Source of the DNA: Mesotaenium endlicherianum
Taxonomy: Eukaryota > Streptophyta > Zygnematophyceae > Zygnematales > Mesotaeniaceae
Reading direction: 5' to 3'
DNA: 60,207 nucleotides
Assembly (NCBI GenBank): GCA_009602735.1
Contig: WELA01003365.1
Coordinates: forward strand, 277,561 to 337,767
The notes beneath the pieces are model-generated. The model was not told the DNA's origin. It saw nothing but the letters and a program-made list of their open reading frames with translations, and searched no databases. Position numbers and translations under genes: made by a program. Below, piece by piece: positions 11,321-31,819 of the stretch. Position 1 is the first letter of the stretch; every line of letters starts with the position of its first letter.

Positions 11321-12892
11321 TGCGGCTTGTCTTCACCACCCTCGAGGTTGTGGACCCACGCTGGGGGGGGCTTCAAGACTTCCCCATTTTCTAGTGTAAC
11401 CCTGTCCATACTTCGCTCTCTGCTCCCCTTGGACCAGTCGCTTGCCCTTTGACTGACTTCCTCACTCTCTAGTGTAATCCCGTTCACACTTGGTGTCTGC
11501 TCCCCATGACCCAGTTGCTTGGCCTCTAATTGACTTCCCCATCCTCCAGAGTAACCCCGTTCACACTCGCTCTCTGCGTCCCCTTGAATTCGATGCTTGC
11601 ACATAAGCTGCCCGTCCAATAATCTCAACGACGACAGGCCTATGCCTGCTGATATCGTCATATGTCTCGTACACCTCTTCACACATGGCAGAAACTTCTG
11701 TGGCAGACGATGCACGAGCCCTCTGTGCTGCGACCGTGTCATTTGTGCTCCTTTGCCAGGAAAGCAATGTGCAGTATAGCCTGGGCTGGCTGATGAACTG
11801 CAAGGGGTGATGTTTTTGAACTGGACCTCTCAGAAGATCACCTTGTGGCAGACAGAGAGCGATGAGCTTGGGACCTTATTCTGGCTTCAGTCATGTGCGT
11901 CAAATATTCCTGAAGCAAAAGAGTATGAATGAGGAAGTGATTGCAAACGTGATGGATCTTCGAGTCAGTTAGATTCTTTTGCCCGATGTCAAAATGTTTT
12001 CAAAATTTTGGCTGATACTATGGAAGTATCTACTCGGTACCAGTCGTAGTCACCTGACTTGATACACCGAAGTCTTCTTTAATAGAGTGCTGCAGCCCAT
12101 AACTTTCATGTAGTCAGGGTTATCCGCAACGCTAACAGCAGTCATAATTGTGTGCAGGTTGTTACTCCTCAGTGGCCATCCCGCTGAGACAGCTTTCAAC
12201 CACTGAAGGTGGCAGAGAGGGCTGTGGCGCAGGCTGGAAAATTCACTTTGTACAGAGTTGTGAAGTTGTGTCTTCTTGTTGAAGGATCCCAGTGTAATAT
12301 ATTCACATTAGCAATAGCCGTTTAATCAATTATATTAACTGTACATTTTTGTTTCCCCACTTTCATCCCCACGGGATGTTTTTTGTCAACATTTTACGTT
12401 GAATACTTCTCAGCTTGTAGGATCACGAGCCCCAAAATCTTGAACCATGGAATTCCCTCTTGGGAACAGGTTCCACCGCACTTTTTAGGCAATCAATTGT
12501 TTGCCTAGTAGTCTTTGCAAGATTGGGGACCGTGTCGGTGGACCGGTCTTGAGGTGTTCGCAAATGGGCTATTGTGGGCTACTTTTCAAATAGTGCTGCT
12601 AGCAGTAGCACTTGGCCAAATGAAATAAAATATAGTTGGTAGATCTCTATAATACCTTTTTATTATGTAATATTGGTATATGCGATCACTTTTATGGCTC
12701 TAAGAAGGTTTGTACTCTTCAAACTCCCTACGTGCAACTAACACTTGTGTGAGATTATCCATCTGTGCAGGCGAGAGAGAGCATCGATTTTGTATTTGAA
12801 CAGTGAACTAGTATTAGAGCTGCGCATGATGAAGAATTTGGGGTTTGGCGAGGAATTGTGCAAGTAATTAAATAGAGAGACTTACAGTGAAA
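11321..12892. other. No gene recognised
   Basis: GC content drops across this stretch, and long frames disappear after about 11.8 kb. If the unrecognised gene at 9.2-11.3 kb continues, its next exons would be here, but I found none that I can support. Confidence 0.4.
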
Positions 12893-13250
12893 GGCTGAAA
12901 GGGAGAAGGGTGCAGAGAGTGCACACATACGACTCACTCACCCTCACCTACAGGTGGAAGCATGCCTGAGGGCCTTCCATAGTTGCATACACAAGGTGAA
13001 GTGGCCTGGTTGTGTGCCACCCTTGCAAGAGTTAGACGAGCACATGAGAGAGAAGTAGAAAAGAAGTTAGAACTTTATTTCATCATGTAGAAGTCGTGTA
13101 CGATGAAAGATGCAATATGTAAGCTCTCAAGGTTTCTCTCCATTACTTGGTGCTTAGTGTTTTCTCTTTATAAACTCTAGCAAATTACCTCTACTCTAGA
13201 ATTTTCTACTTCGCTCCTTCCACGTAGGTGACCTTGCCTAGTTAGCATGT
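12893..13250 (+). repeat. Dispersed repeat family A, copy 1
   Basis: About 350 bases that recur, diverged but co-linear, at 15264-15620. Shared landmarks include gttgcatacacaaggtg, ggaagcgtgc/ggaagcatgc, cttgcaagagttag, an AATAAA-like actttatt block, and the ending gaccttgcctagtt. Both copies have the same orientation. I see no coding capacity in them. Confidence 0.75.
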
Positions 13251-14639
13251 TGACCATAACAGCAACACAAACTTGAAACCCCTCCAGCTCTCTCTCTCCC
13301 AACCCCCCACCATTTCCAACTCTTTCGAGGCAGCCATGGCGAGAAGGGCCATGGCCCCCCACAGCTCCCACCGTGCCCTCCCTCGTCCACTTCTTCTCAC
13401 CCTCTTACACGACAGATTATAGCGCCCCCTCCCTTGACTTCCTCGGCAAGGAAGCCCTCACCATGGTTGCTCCCCTGCCATAGCAGGCTTGGTTATTGCC
13501 CAATTTCCTCAACAGAGAGGGTGGAATCATGGCGTAGGTCGCTTCAAACGACGTCTCACACAGAAAAGCGGGGATGCGTGTCTCACAAATTCTAAGTGAG
13601 GCCGCCTCTCACCATAAAATTCAACATTATACCTGAACGATTTTACGCCTATGCTTAAGCTATTCTTGCTTACACAACTTGACACCAGTAAGTCCAGTAG
13701 TTTGTTGGCTTCAGTAAGGCACCCTCACGTAACTACTGTTGGGTAGAATGTAGTAAGGGCCTACTTCGCGTGAGCTTTGGCCCGTACATATGTTTCCCCG
13801 TACTTATAGCCATTGTGTTCGCATTTCACCTGGATCAACGCAAGAGCGTTTGATTCCATCTGACAGGCCTCTTCGTGTCTCCTGCTTCAGCTGTCGGCTG
13901 TGGTTGATCTAGTATACTTGGACGTGGCTAGGCTGGTCCGTGCGCACGCTCTAGTGAACCTCTACAACAGCCTAGAGCCGTCCTAGCTACGATTTGCGCG
14001 CTCGCACTCTAGTGCGTGTATACCAGCTAGAGAGAGCCGCCACCTACCACTTCAGCGCCGCTTCTAGGTAGATTAGGGAGCTCCTCGAGAGCTCTCTTTC
14101 TCGCAGCTAGCTAGAATCGAGAGATTCACTATACGTAATGACAATGCTGGTCCTATATTAGTTCTGACCAGCAAATCTTTGATGTACATATGGAACTATT
14201 TAATGTGGCTTTGATTGTAGGAGAACACACGCAAGCTCGCTTTTTTGCTTGGAGTGAAGACTGTACATTTGGTAATTGGGGCTGAAAATGCGTGTCTTCT
14301 TTTCATCTTGGGGTCCTGGCTGCCAACTGGCTCGCCAAGAACCCTGTCCTTGTATACTCAATGTGTGCACACCTCCCCGTAGTCTTCTCTCTTCAATTCA
14401 GGTGGTAGCTAAAGTACAACAGCTGGATGATTACACCTGAGGAGGATGGACCCGAGGAGCTAAGACTGGAGGTGAAAGCCCAAAGGAAGCTGCCAGTTGG
14501 CCGAAGATCTCACACCAGCAGTCACTATTCCCGTGGGTCCCACCTGACAGGATCCAGGCTGAGCGCTTTCCTCATGATTAGCCATGAAATTTTAATGCGG
14601 CTGCTTAGACTATGCTTAGCGAGTAGATCTCTTAGTGAC
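13251..14639. other. No gene recognised; one family B fragment inside
   Basis: Apart from the family B fragment at 13700-13870 I see only AT-rich, non-coding sequence. There is a cluster of short ctagct/gagctc palindromes at about 13970-14110. Confidence 0.4.
13700..13870 (+). repeat. Dispersed repeat family B, copy 1
   Basis: It carries the landmarks cagtaaggcaccctcacgt, aagggcctacttcgcgtgag and cccgtacatatgtt. Related landmarks recur near 18084, 18630 and 20297, always on the same strand. This copy is short and the most diverged of the set. Confidence 0.6.
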
Positions 14640-15005
14640 GGCCCCCACAGATTGGGAATGTCTCCCACAATCCGCCCTTTGGCGACCACCATAAAAATTA
14701 CTTCTTCTAGGTTTTAGGGCCCCTTTCTCGCGGATACTCTTTGGTTAAAGAGTGCGCCCTTGGGGCTTTTCATGATCAGTCATGGCAAAACAAAAGCCTC
14801 GCATTGGCCGCAAGGTAGCTCGTAACAAAGGCGTGGGAGAGGGCGCTCTCGATTGTTAAATATGTTCGTGGGTCATAGGGTCGGGAGCGCCTGCTACTGA
14901 GCAGCCACGGCCTCTCATTGTAGCAGGTGGCCGTGGCCAAATGCTTGTTAAGACGGCATGAGGGAGAGAGAGGGTGGGAAGGGGAGGGGAGGGGAGGGTA
15001 GTATG
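14640..15005 (+). repeat. Dispersed repeat family C, copy 1
   Basis: A block with ccgccctttggcgacc, gtgcgcccttggggctt, ggtagctcgtaac, gagagggcgctctc and a purine-rich end (gaggggaggg). It recurs in the same order at 20455-20760, 5.8 kb downstream. Similarity is obvious by eye but not complete. Confidence 0.75.
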
Positions 15006-15263
15006 GTGGGAGGGCACTTGGGATGTGGGAAAAGAGAGGAAGGGGGGGAAATTGTGGCGTCGACGGGGAGCGTCGACAAAACGCACTGTTTCAACGATTC
15101 GGTTGTTGTGATTGTTCGACGGGGTTCGAGCGCACACCTCCACAATGAAGGGTAGATAAAGCGCTGATCGTCGACTAGCATCGACAAGTACTCGTTTGCC
15201 TTTTGTTACCGTGTAACCGACAAGCGGTCTACTTCTTCAGCGCGCCTTTCACATGCACCACGC

Positions 15264-15620
15264 GTGTGAAAGGGGGAAGGGTGCGGGGAGTGCGCCCATA
15301 CACACTCACGCACCCTCACCCGCGAGTGGAAGCGTGCACGAGGACCTTTCCTAGTTGCATACACAAGGTGGAGTGGCCTGGTGGTATGCCACTCTTGCAA
15401 GAGTTAGAGGGCTACATGAGAGAGGAGTGGAAAAGAACTCACTTTATTAAGAAAATTCGTGTACAAGATAAGAAGGTTAGACTAGACTAAGCCCCCTCTA
15501 CTTCCTTGTGCTTCCCATTTATCCTTTAACTCTAAGTGTCCTCTCTAGCAAGGTACCTCCAGAACCTTCTCCTATGGCTCCTTCCATGTACTTGACCTTG
15601 CCTAGTTGGACAAGCTAGCA
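15264..15620 (+). repeat. Dispersed repeat family A, copy 2
   Basis: This is the direct-repeat partner of 12893-13250, with the same order of landmarks and scattered substitutions. The two copies are about 2.4 kb apart. They could be old solo LTRs or a non-autonomous element. No terminal TG...CA or target duplication was confirmed. Confidence 0.75.
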
Positions 15621-16530
15621 CACTCACACGCACACAATCACACTCTAGAATATTCTACTACACAATCCACTAACTCCTCACGGAGTTTCTAGAAATTCCA
15701 CGATCACTTTGGCACTCTACGTAATTGTACGTACTTTCTGGAACCCTCATGTTTCAATGTCCTACTTCCTGGACTCCAACCGAAATTTTCGTCACTGGAC
15801 CTGTCCTTGTCACTAAATAGAATCTGTGACATTAAAAACTCACTAAAAACTTCCAAAATTCATAACTATCTCAATACTTGTCCAAATGACTTGAAATAAA
15901 GGCCAAAGTTCTTCTAAAATCACACTCTATGCATATAAAATACTAGAAAGAAACAAACTACACTTTCATAACCTTACAGCGTGGGCCGAATCACGCGACA
16001 CTTAATTTTGGCGTTGGGGGTACCAATTTGGTACCGATCGGTCTCACTCGCAATTCTTTTGACAAAGTTAAGAACGCGTTGCAGCAGCTCACTTATCTTC
16101 TTTATAATTCTCTGTACACGCTCTTAGCACTTACAAGTCCTAATTAAAAGTTGTTAAGCATTTAAGGGCGAACACCTCACAACAAAGAAAAAGACTTGAG
16201 ACGAATTGTGGAGGCATTTACGACTAAATAAAAGTGGCAAATTCACGAGAGTAAAGCCTATAAAAGGTAAACTATGGCTCTTTTTGCTGCACTTCCGCCC
16301 CACTAACTTTCACTACTGTTAATTATAATGTTTGTTATTTGCTTTGAAAGAATCGCGAATGAGTTTGAGACATTTTCACCTCGTGAATCTGTGAACAAAT
16401 GCGTATAGACATATTTAGAGATGGGTTTGTGAGGAGGGGTACGAGCGGCCTGGGAAACGCAGGGAAGTGTAAGTGTCAACATATGCAGCATGAGAAGGGA
16501 AGAAAAATCATTTTTACTTCACTTTAACCT

Positions 16531-16590
16531 TGGGGGCAGGTTGGGGGCAGATTGGGGGCAGATTTTAGGGTTGGGGGCAGATTTGAGGAT
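16531..16590 (+). repeat. Short G-rich direct repeat (ttgggggcag)
   Basis: The motif ttgggggcag occurs four times within about 55 bases: three nearly head-to-tail and one after a short gap. Four G5 runs with short spacers could form a G-quadruplex on the plus strand. It lies about 160 bases before the zinc-ribbon ORF. Confidence 0.8.
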
Positions 16591-16746
16591 ATTCGTTATT
16601 TGTTTACACAACAATTTCTTATACTTACCTGAGCAGTAGTATTCCAGTATTAGTACTGTACTACTCATTATTCACCTCTTAACTTCTTTTCTTTTGGGGT
16701 GGGGCTAGGTTTGTCAGAACCAAGCCGGAAAGATCGCCGTTATAAC

Positions 16747-17445
16747 ATGGCATCATTCCCCAACTACTGCAGCAACTGTGGTGCAGCAAGAGGTGTGGGA
16801 CTTTCCTACTGTCAGAAATGCAACAAGTCTTCCATGCGAGCTGTAGAAGTGGACCCTATGGGCTAGCTTGTTAACTATAGAAAACGTGTCTATAGGAGGA
16901 TAAACTCTACTCTTCAAGCAAGGGTCCGCATTAGTGATGTGAATGTGCCTAAAAACTTGTTTGAGACTCTCTTTGCACTTGTAGGCAAAGAAGTTTTCCA
17001 CTATATTACTAAAATCGAGCCCATGTTGTCTTGTAGTATTCGAAGAATGTGTTGGAGTGTAGAGGATTTGGATGCTCTTCTTTACTTCCAATTTGTCAAC
17101 TCTGATTTGGGCTATGGGGCTGCTAAATTGCTTCCAAAATCAGGAGAGGTGGTAACTATTGTCCCCCCTTTTTTCATGGAATGGAGGATGAACAAGTCTG
17201 GAGAGAAAACTCTCACTTTAAAGTTTTCATTTTCAGTTTCAAACAGGGGGGGGCATGTTGTGATGGCCCCTGACCAATGTTATGATAGACTTGTTTGGAA
17301 GGCACATCATCATATTGACACTAGCACTCATATACAATATAGACTTGCAGATTACCCTCTTAGGATGCGAGCACATGGGCTTGAAGTTAAGGATGCCATG
17401 ATAGAAGCATCACAACTTGCAAGAGCTTACTTTTGCAGATTTTAG
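16747..17445 (+). pseudogene. Zinc-ribbon ORF interrupted by one in-frame TAG
   Basis: An ATG at 16747 opens 39 codons that begin MASFPNYCSNCG and contain two CxxC pairs (CSNC and CQKC, 11 residues apart), the layout of a small zinc ribbon. A TAG at 16864-16866 follows. Directly after it, in the same frame, another 192 codons stay open to the TAG at 17443-17445, with hydrophobic and aromatic patches (VFHYITKIEPML, DLDALLYFQFV) and KTLTLKFSFSVSNRG. I recognise no family for the long part. Either one substitution has broken a gene of about 232 codons, or the stop is read through. The surroundings are repeats, so this could be cargo of a transposon or an integrated foreign gene. Confidence 0.5.
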
Positions 17446-18083
17446 TTTGTGTGCATATCTTGGGTCTCAATGAATGGAATGACCCAAAACTTCACCAATA
17501 GCTCTATGAGGGCATGAAAAATCCAATGAAACAATGTGCAGATCCGTACTACAAATATATCGCATTTTACGGACTGTCACTCTTCACATGTGTGAAAAGC
17601 GCCACATGGCACACTTCGGAGGCCCATAAGTTGAAGGAATTATATGAATTATAATTTTTATTAAATTTTTGGCTGCCTATGAGGGTTCTTAGTAGCCTCT
17701 TAAAAAAATGGACTCAATTAGGAAATATTTGGACAATTGATGGTCATTTGTATAAAGCAGCAAGAATGAGACAAAGTGAGAATTTCCACTTTTGTCGACA
17801 AATTCTTCACTTTCACTAAAAGTGCAATGACTTATGGAGAATATGTTAGCTGTGTTTGAAACTTTAGGGAGGTCTACATGTATGGGTTATTTATCAGATT
17901 CTGAAATTTCAGACCATTCCGACAAAAACGCCCCAAATGGCGCTAAAAAGTACCTAAGTGTCCAAAAAAAAGGCATTTGGGCTGCATGTGTTAAGGTCGA
18001 GTCTACTTCAACGTACACGACTGCCATTTGATGTGACACGACCATTGGCTTGCCATCTCAGCCAGTATATTCCTTATTTGCGG
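17446..18083. other. Coding-like relics, no gene called
   Basis: After the stop at 17443 further short coding-like stretches appear (for example LSLFTCVKSATWHTSEAHK around 17565-17625) but they are broken by stops and frame changes. They may be a decayed continuation of the zinc-ribbon ORF. I cannot support a gene here. Confidence 0.3.
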
Positions 18084-18560
18084 TCGTCAGTAAAGGCCCC
18101 TTACGTAACCTTTGTGAGGGGGAATTCAATAAGGGCCTCGCACACGCGCGTTGGTTTTTGCGGTCGGACGAGACATCGTTTTGACGTGTTCAAGATTACT
18201 CGAAACTTTGCATCCACATCGGGCCGGCGCATGATAAATGCTCGATGTGTCATCAAAATCATCATTTGTTTTTTTATTGTGTTTATGCGGAGACGCCTAA
18301 CGACTCAGGAGCCATGGCTGCTGGAGGGAGGGGATCGGGGTGCGGATTGGCGGAGGTGAGTTGTGTTGCGTCTCCCTCGTCCCTAACAATTGGACATGGC
18401 GCGAGCTCTCTTCTTGCTTGGCCGCGCCTTGTTTTTATGATAATTTCTTGTTTCGACGGCGACGGGCGCCGTCATTTTCTTTGACGTGCTTATTTCTGAC
18501 GTGAATGTTTCGAATTGTCGTCAGTTTTTGGGGGCGTTCATGAGGGGAAGTTCACGGCCC
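18084..18560 (+). repeat. Dispersed repeat family B, copy 2
   Basis: This long copy begins with cgtcagtaaaggcccctta and continues with aataagggcctcgcacacg, gcgcatgataaatgctcg, a gccatggctgctgg block, gaggtgagttgtgttg, tcttcttgcttggccgcg, and ggggcgttcatgagggga. The same order returns in the copies at 18630 and 20030-20350. Confidence 0.7.
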
Positions 18561-18629
18561 CCTCGAAAACTATCAATTCAATGCAGTATAGGGCCTTATT
18601 TGTGGTCGTCCAAAACGAGGCCCAATTGT

Positions 18630-18960
18630 GTTCGTCAATAAGGGCCCCCTCACATAAGAGTTGTGAGGGAAAAATCAATAAGGGCCTCGCACGTGCGCGA
18701 CGGATTTTGTGGTCGGACGTGAGGCCGTTCGACGTGTTCGGGATCATTCGAGACCCAGCCTCGACATCGATTCAGTGTTCAATTGCGCTTGGGCCAGCGC
18801 ATAATAAATGCTCGTCCTCACATTACATTGGTCATTTTTTTCTCTATATTATGTTGTGAAGTGACGACTGACGAGCCATGGCCCTTGGCAGGAGGGGAGC
18901 GGGAGGCGAACCGGCCGAGGTGAGTTGTGTCGAGCCTGCCTGTTGGTCGGATGCGCGTTA
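18630..18960 (+). repeat. Dispersed repeat family B, copy 3
   Basis: It starts about 546 bases after copy 2 with cgtcaataagggccccct. It repeats aataagggcctcgcacgtg, gtggtcggacgtgag, gcgcataataaatgctcg, gagccatggcccttgg and gaggtgagttgtgtcgagcc. Together with copy 2 it forms a near-tandem pair. Confidence 0.7.
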
Positions 18961-20029
18961 GGTCTTTCGACGTGATTCAAAATGATGGAGAGTGTGAGTG
19001 CGCCAGGTCGGTGCACTATATATGTGCATCAAATGTCATCAAAAATATCATGCGACTTACAATTTTCTGGTTTAATGTGTTTGTGCAGTGACGTCTGACA
19101 GCATGGCTGGCGGGAGCGGGGGGCGGACCTGTAAGGTGATATGTTTATTGAGTGCATTTTTGAGTTATTTGTTTGAAGTACATATAGTTATAGAATGCAT
19201 TTGTGTGGTCATTTTGATATAAAATTCGTCAAATTTGGTTAAGTATTGAGAAAGTTACTGATTTCTGAAGTTTAATTTGTTTAAAGGTTGGTCAACGACT
19301 GTCCTTAATTCGTGATAAGCGCGACCGTCGGAGTGACCGACAGCGTCGAGCGATCTGGGCCGTTAGAGTTCAAACCTTCACGTAATTTTGGCTGACGCGG
19401 AGTGCCGACCAGGTTTACCTAGAAGTTTCGGATTAGCCTAGCGCGTCTAAGTTTGTATATTCTAGATATTTCGATGCATGCATGTGGACGTGAAATCGGC
19501 CCGACACGTCGGATGAGGCTGATCTAGCCTACTCACACTTATTCTGGAAGGGACTATTTGACAAACACTAGGAAATTTCCGTTACTAAGCGGCCCTCCTT
19601 CCTAGCGGCGAGCGGTCGTCGTAGAAAACTATAAATAGGCATATCTTCTTCGTTTCTTATCAATTTTCACTTTTGTAGAATTCTACGGGTTTGTAGTGAC
19701 GAGGCCTTTTATCCTAATCCACTTTCTTGCTACTCAAAATGTTGAGTAATTTTCCTAGGCTTTCTTAGTGATATGTTGCTGCACTCTTTAGTATGATTGC
19801 AACTAGTTCTTTTCCGCGTGAGTCACTATTATCAAGTGTAATACAAAAGTACATAGCGCAGTATTTTATATTATCAAGTATAAAACATTATATATTGCCG
19901 TATATAATGTATATTACAAATGTATAATATACTATTAAGAAGCACTATGACACCTACCTAAAGTCATGACGCTCGTGGCATTAGCCAAGAGTCATAACGA
20001 AACCTAGGGCACTTCGCCCCTTTCAGGAC
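18961..20029. other. AT-rich spacer between family B copies
   Basis: No coding frame was recognised. Around 19840-19930 there is a tract of tata/atat-rich sequence. The segment may be internal sequence of the element that carries the family B and C repeats. Confidence 0.4.
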
Positions 20030-20450
20030 CGGTCCGAGGTGAGTTGCGTCGAGCCTGCCTCGTCTTTTTACTGTCGGACATGGCATGAGGCCTCTTCTTG
20101 CTTGGCCTCGCCTTTTTTTTGTGATAGTTGATTTGTTTCAACGGCAACGAGCGCCGTCGACTTGTTTCGACATTTGTATTCGTCGTGATCGTTCGGGGGC
20201 GTTCATGAGGGGAAGTTTGTGGACCCCTCACATAATTCCCACCCCGATCGAGAACAAGAAGGCGAACGAGTATGTTCATTAATTTGTTGTCGTCATCGTC
20301 AGTAAGGTGTCCCTCACGTTATTATTGTGAAGGGAAAATCAGCAAGGGACCTTGCTCGCGTGAGCGCGGGCCCGTACGTGCGTTTCAAATGTATGTGTGA
20401 GCATTTTGATCTAAATTGACGCGAAAGTGTTTGATCGTGGAGACCCTTTT
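20030..20450 (+). repeat. Dispersed repeat family B, copy 4
   Basis: It contains gaggtgagttgcgtcgagcc, tcttcttgcttggcctcgcc, ggggcgttcatgagggga and then cgtcagtaaggtgtccctc. The parts are the same as in copies 2 and 3. The segment then runs into family C at about 20455. Confidence 0.7.
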
Positions 20451-20454
20451 TCCT

Positions 20455-20760
20455 TGCAGTCCGCCCTTTGGCGACCGCCTTGAATTACGGCCTCGCCTCT
20501 TCTTTGCTTAATTAATGCGCCCTTGGGGCTTCTCGTGAGCGACCATTGCGAGCAGAAGCGAGGCGAAGCCTCGCCTTGGCCACGAGGTAGCTCGTGATGG
20601 GGGCATGGGAAAGGGCGCTCTCTCTCGTTAGCTAAATTTGTAGGCTCGATAGTTTGCAGCGCACGCTGGTGGGCAGCCATGGCCGCTCATCGTTGCAGGC
20701 GGCTATGGCTGCCTGCTTGTTATGAGGGTGTTAGAGAGGTGGGAAGGGGAGGGCGGGAGG
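20455..20760 (+). repeat. Dispersed repeat family C, copy 2
   Basis: The co-linear partner of 14640-15005, with ccgccctttggcgacc, atgcgcccttggggctt, ggtagctcgtgat, gaaagggcgctctc and a purine-rich tail. It lies directly after a family B copy. Near 13.8 kb a B-like copy also precedes the first family C copy, so B and C may be parts of one larger element. Confidence 0.75.
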
Positions 20761-21228
20761 GTGGGAGGTTGCATTGACAGCGTTCGAGCTGTTTCGACGC
20801 GATTTTTGTCGCGATTAATTGGAGGGTCTTTGCGAGGGGAAAAATGTCGGTTCCCTGACAACTTCGAGATAGTGTACTAGTTGCAGACCAGTAGTGTACT
20901 AAGGCCAGAACGATGGCAAGTCGAGTGCATGCAGTGCTAAGGACTAAACTCGAAACTGTGTGACACGTGCAAGACAATATTCCAGCTGTCCCTCTGCATG
21001 TCTTTAAAGTTACTCGCTGCGAACGGATACAGTTTCGATTCAAAGCTTGCCCTTATGGACGAGTGCCTCGATCCATTGCAGGATGACCTGTGACCTGATC
21101 ACCCTATGGTCACCAAGCAAACGTGGATTGATTGGCGATAATTTTATTGTACACCTTGCTCATTTGCTTGTTTCTCCCTCTCTCTGCTGCCAGCTGTAAG
21201 TTTTGTAACTTAGGCTATTTTCAAGCTC

Positions 21229-30003
<8,775 letters not shown>

Positions 30004-30590
30004 ACAATAGTATATCGAGCCAGATGAGCTTGACGAGTCACACTTGTACAAATCTAGAGTAAATCTTTGGTCCTATATATGTATATGGGTGAGCACATCT
30101 CTGCATGCAGCTACCCACCACAAGTATACGTGGCAGACTTTCCAACGGGGAGTATCCTCAGGGCATGTACACTCACTGTGTCATGGGCACAACTGTTGAA
30201 AGCATATGACGAGTATTTAGTTTGAGAAGATTCATTTTGATCCTCGGGTGCGGCTGTGTGCTGACTTACGCTCATTTCCAGCTGCTAAGAGTGTGATGGC
30301 AAGGTGCACCTGCACCATGAATGACAGATGGACTCGGCCTGCAAGGCTATTCACATATATTGATGTACTCATTTTTGTCTTCTTTGAACCTTTGGCAAAC
30401 AAGATCTTGCCCTTCTGCTGGCCAACTTCTCTCATCTGAGTCAATTAAATGATTGTGCATGATTATGTTGATAATTCCATCAAGCTGCATTCTGGTTAGT
30501 TGGTTCACTTTAATGCTATCACTAAGACCTAGGTTTTTTTGTGGTGTGGGTCTGTTACTTGGGTGTAAACCTCCTTGGCCGTGGCCTGCA
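30004..30590. other. 3' flank of the fusion gene
   Basis: AT-rich with no supported gene. The left border of the plastid-type segment lies somewhere between here and about 31.1 kb but cannot be fixed by eye. Confidence 0.4.
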
Positions 30591-31107
30591 TAGTTATGGA
30601 TGGATTCAGTAAGCTGTACCCTTTAGACAAAAGCGGATATTTGTTAACTCAGTGCTTTGAGTCCAGGCTGGGTCTAAAGATAAAACCACACTGACATCCT
30701 AAAGGTAAGACAAATACTAATGTTCTCGAGATTTTAAAGAATCTCATCTTGCTCAATATACAAAAACAATGAAGCCATGGTAATGGCTGGAAAGACCAGC
30801 CCTACCAAGGGTACTAAAATAGAGGGAAGATAAGAAGCAACCATGATGTGAGTTCCTTAGTAATAGGCCCTGTCACAAAGGCAGAGCGTGAATAAAAGAA
30901 AAGATCTGAAGCAAAGGAAAAGGTCTTGTTTATAGGAGGGTTGAGACCTTGTTTGGGCTAAACAATCAGTCACACAGCGAGCTTGAGTGGGTATCCTTGG
31001 GATTGTAACACAAGTCAGCCTGAGGAAAAATAGCTCCGGAAGATTCGAAATCCTAATATTCTCTATTTCTAGACCTAGAAGAAGCAGCCTAGCATGTTTT
31101 TGAGTCG

Positions 31108-31638
31108 TTAAAACGAACAGATCAAAAATAGACCTACGCAAATTTCAGCATCACGGTCTAACCTCCCAATTCCGAATAAGATTAACAGGCTGGGACGACT
31201 CATAGCATCTCTTTTCTTGAATAGAATGATTGACGCAGAGATGGGCTTAAATTTATGCTTGTTGACACTCGCATGCAATTCAATTGTATCTTGCAAAAAG
31301 GATTGATACGCTAAAGGCACCGGGTGCCGAATTTGTTGAATTTTTAGATTTTCACAGAATTCTCGATTGTTTTCATTCTGAGGTAATGTTTCTGAGGTTT
31401 TGTGAGCGGTGATAAGAGCTGGCAATTCCCTGGAGGCAGCTAATGATGCATAATTTTTTTGATTGCATAAAAATGCGTACATAATTGTGAAAAGTACGCT
31501 TAAGGCCATTGTCTCATAAAATTTATATAACCAGTCAAAGTTTCTCTTATTCATATCAATAGAATATCTTTTATTGTATGGCACTGATCTAAGTGGACAA
31601 GTTGAAGTGTTATTGAAACTTGTCCACTTAGATCGCAT
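31108..31638 (-). CDS. Unrecognised plastid-region ORF, 176 codons
   Basis: An open frame with one hydrophobic stretch (MALSVLFTIMYAFLC). I do not recognise a family. Its 5' end overlaps the perfect inverted repeat at 31586-31634, so the first codons are probably not coding. It may be a relic or a lineage-specific plastid ORF; confidence that it is a gene is low. Confidence 0.2.
   Translation of the reverse strand: MRSKWTSFNNTSTCPLRSVPYNKRYSIDMNKRNFDWLYKFYETMALSVLFTIMYAFLCNQKNYASLAASRELPALITAHKTSETLPQNENNREFCENLKIQQIRHPVPLAYQSFLQDTIELHASVNKHKFKPISASIILFKKRDAMSRPSLLILFGIGRLDRDAEICVGLFLICSF
31586..31634. terminator. Perfect 18-bp inverted repeat (stem-loop)
   Basis: Arms 31586-31603 and 31617-31634 are exact reverse complements (gatctaagtggacaagtt) with a 13-base loop. 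Such stem-loops end or stabilise plastid transcripts. Which neighbouring transcript it serves is unclear. Confidence 0.6.
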
Positions 31639-31819
31639 TAAATGATCGTGACTTAATTGTAGCTCAAGATGGTCTATTCGTCTACTTTTTTAAAAGAAGA
31701 TAGGCTTGAAACGGGGGCGATGAAAGGAAGCTGCCCGGAAAAAGTGCGAGGAGCACTGCTATAAAGTTCAAACAACTCTCCGAGCACACCCTTGAGGATA
31801 GCACGGGNCGGGCCTTGGA

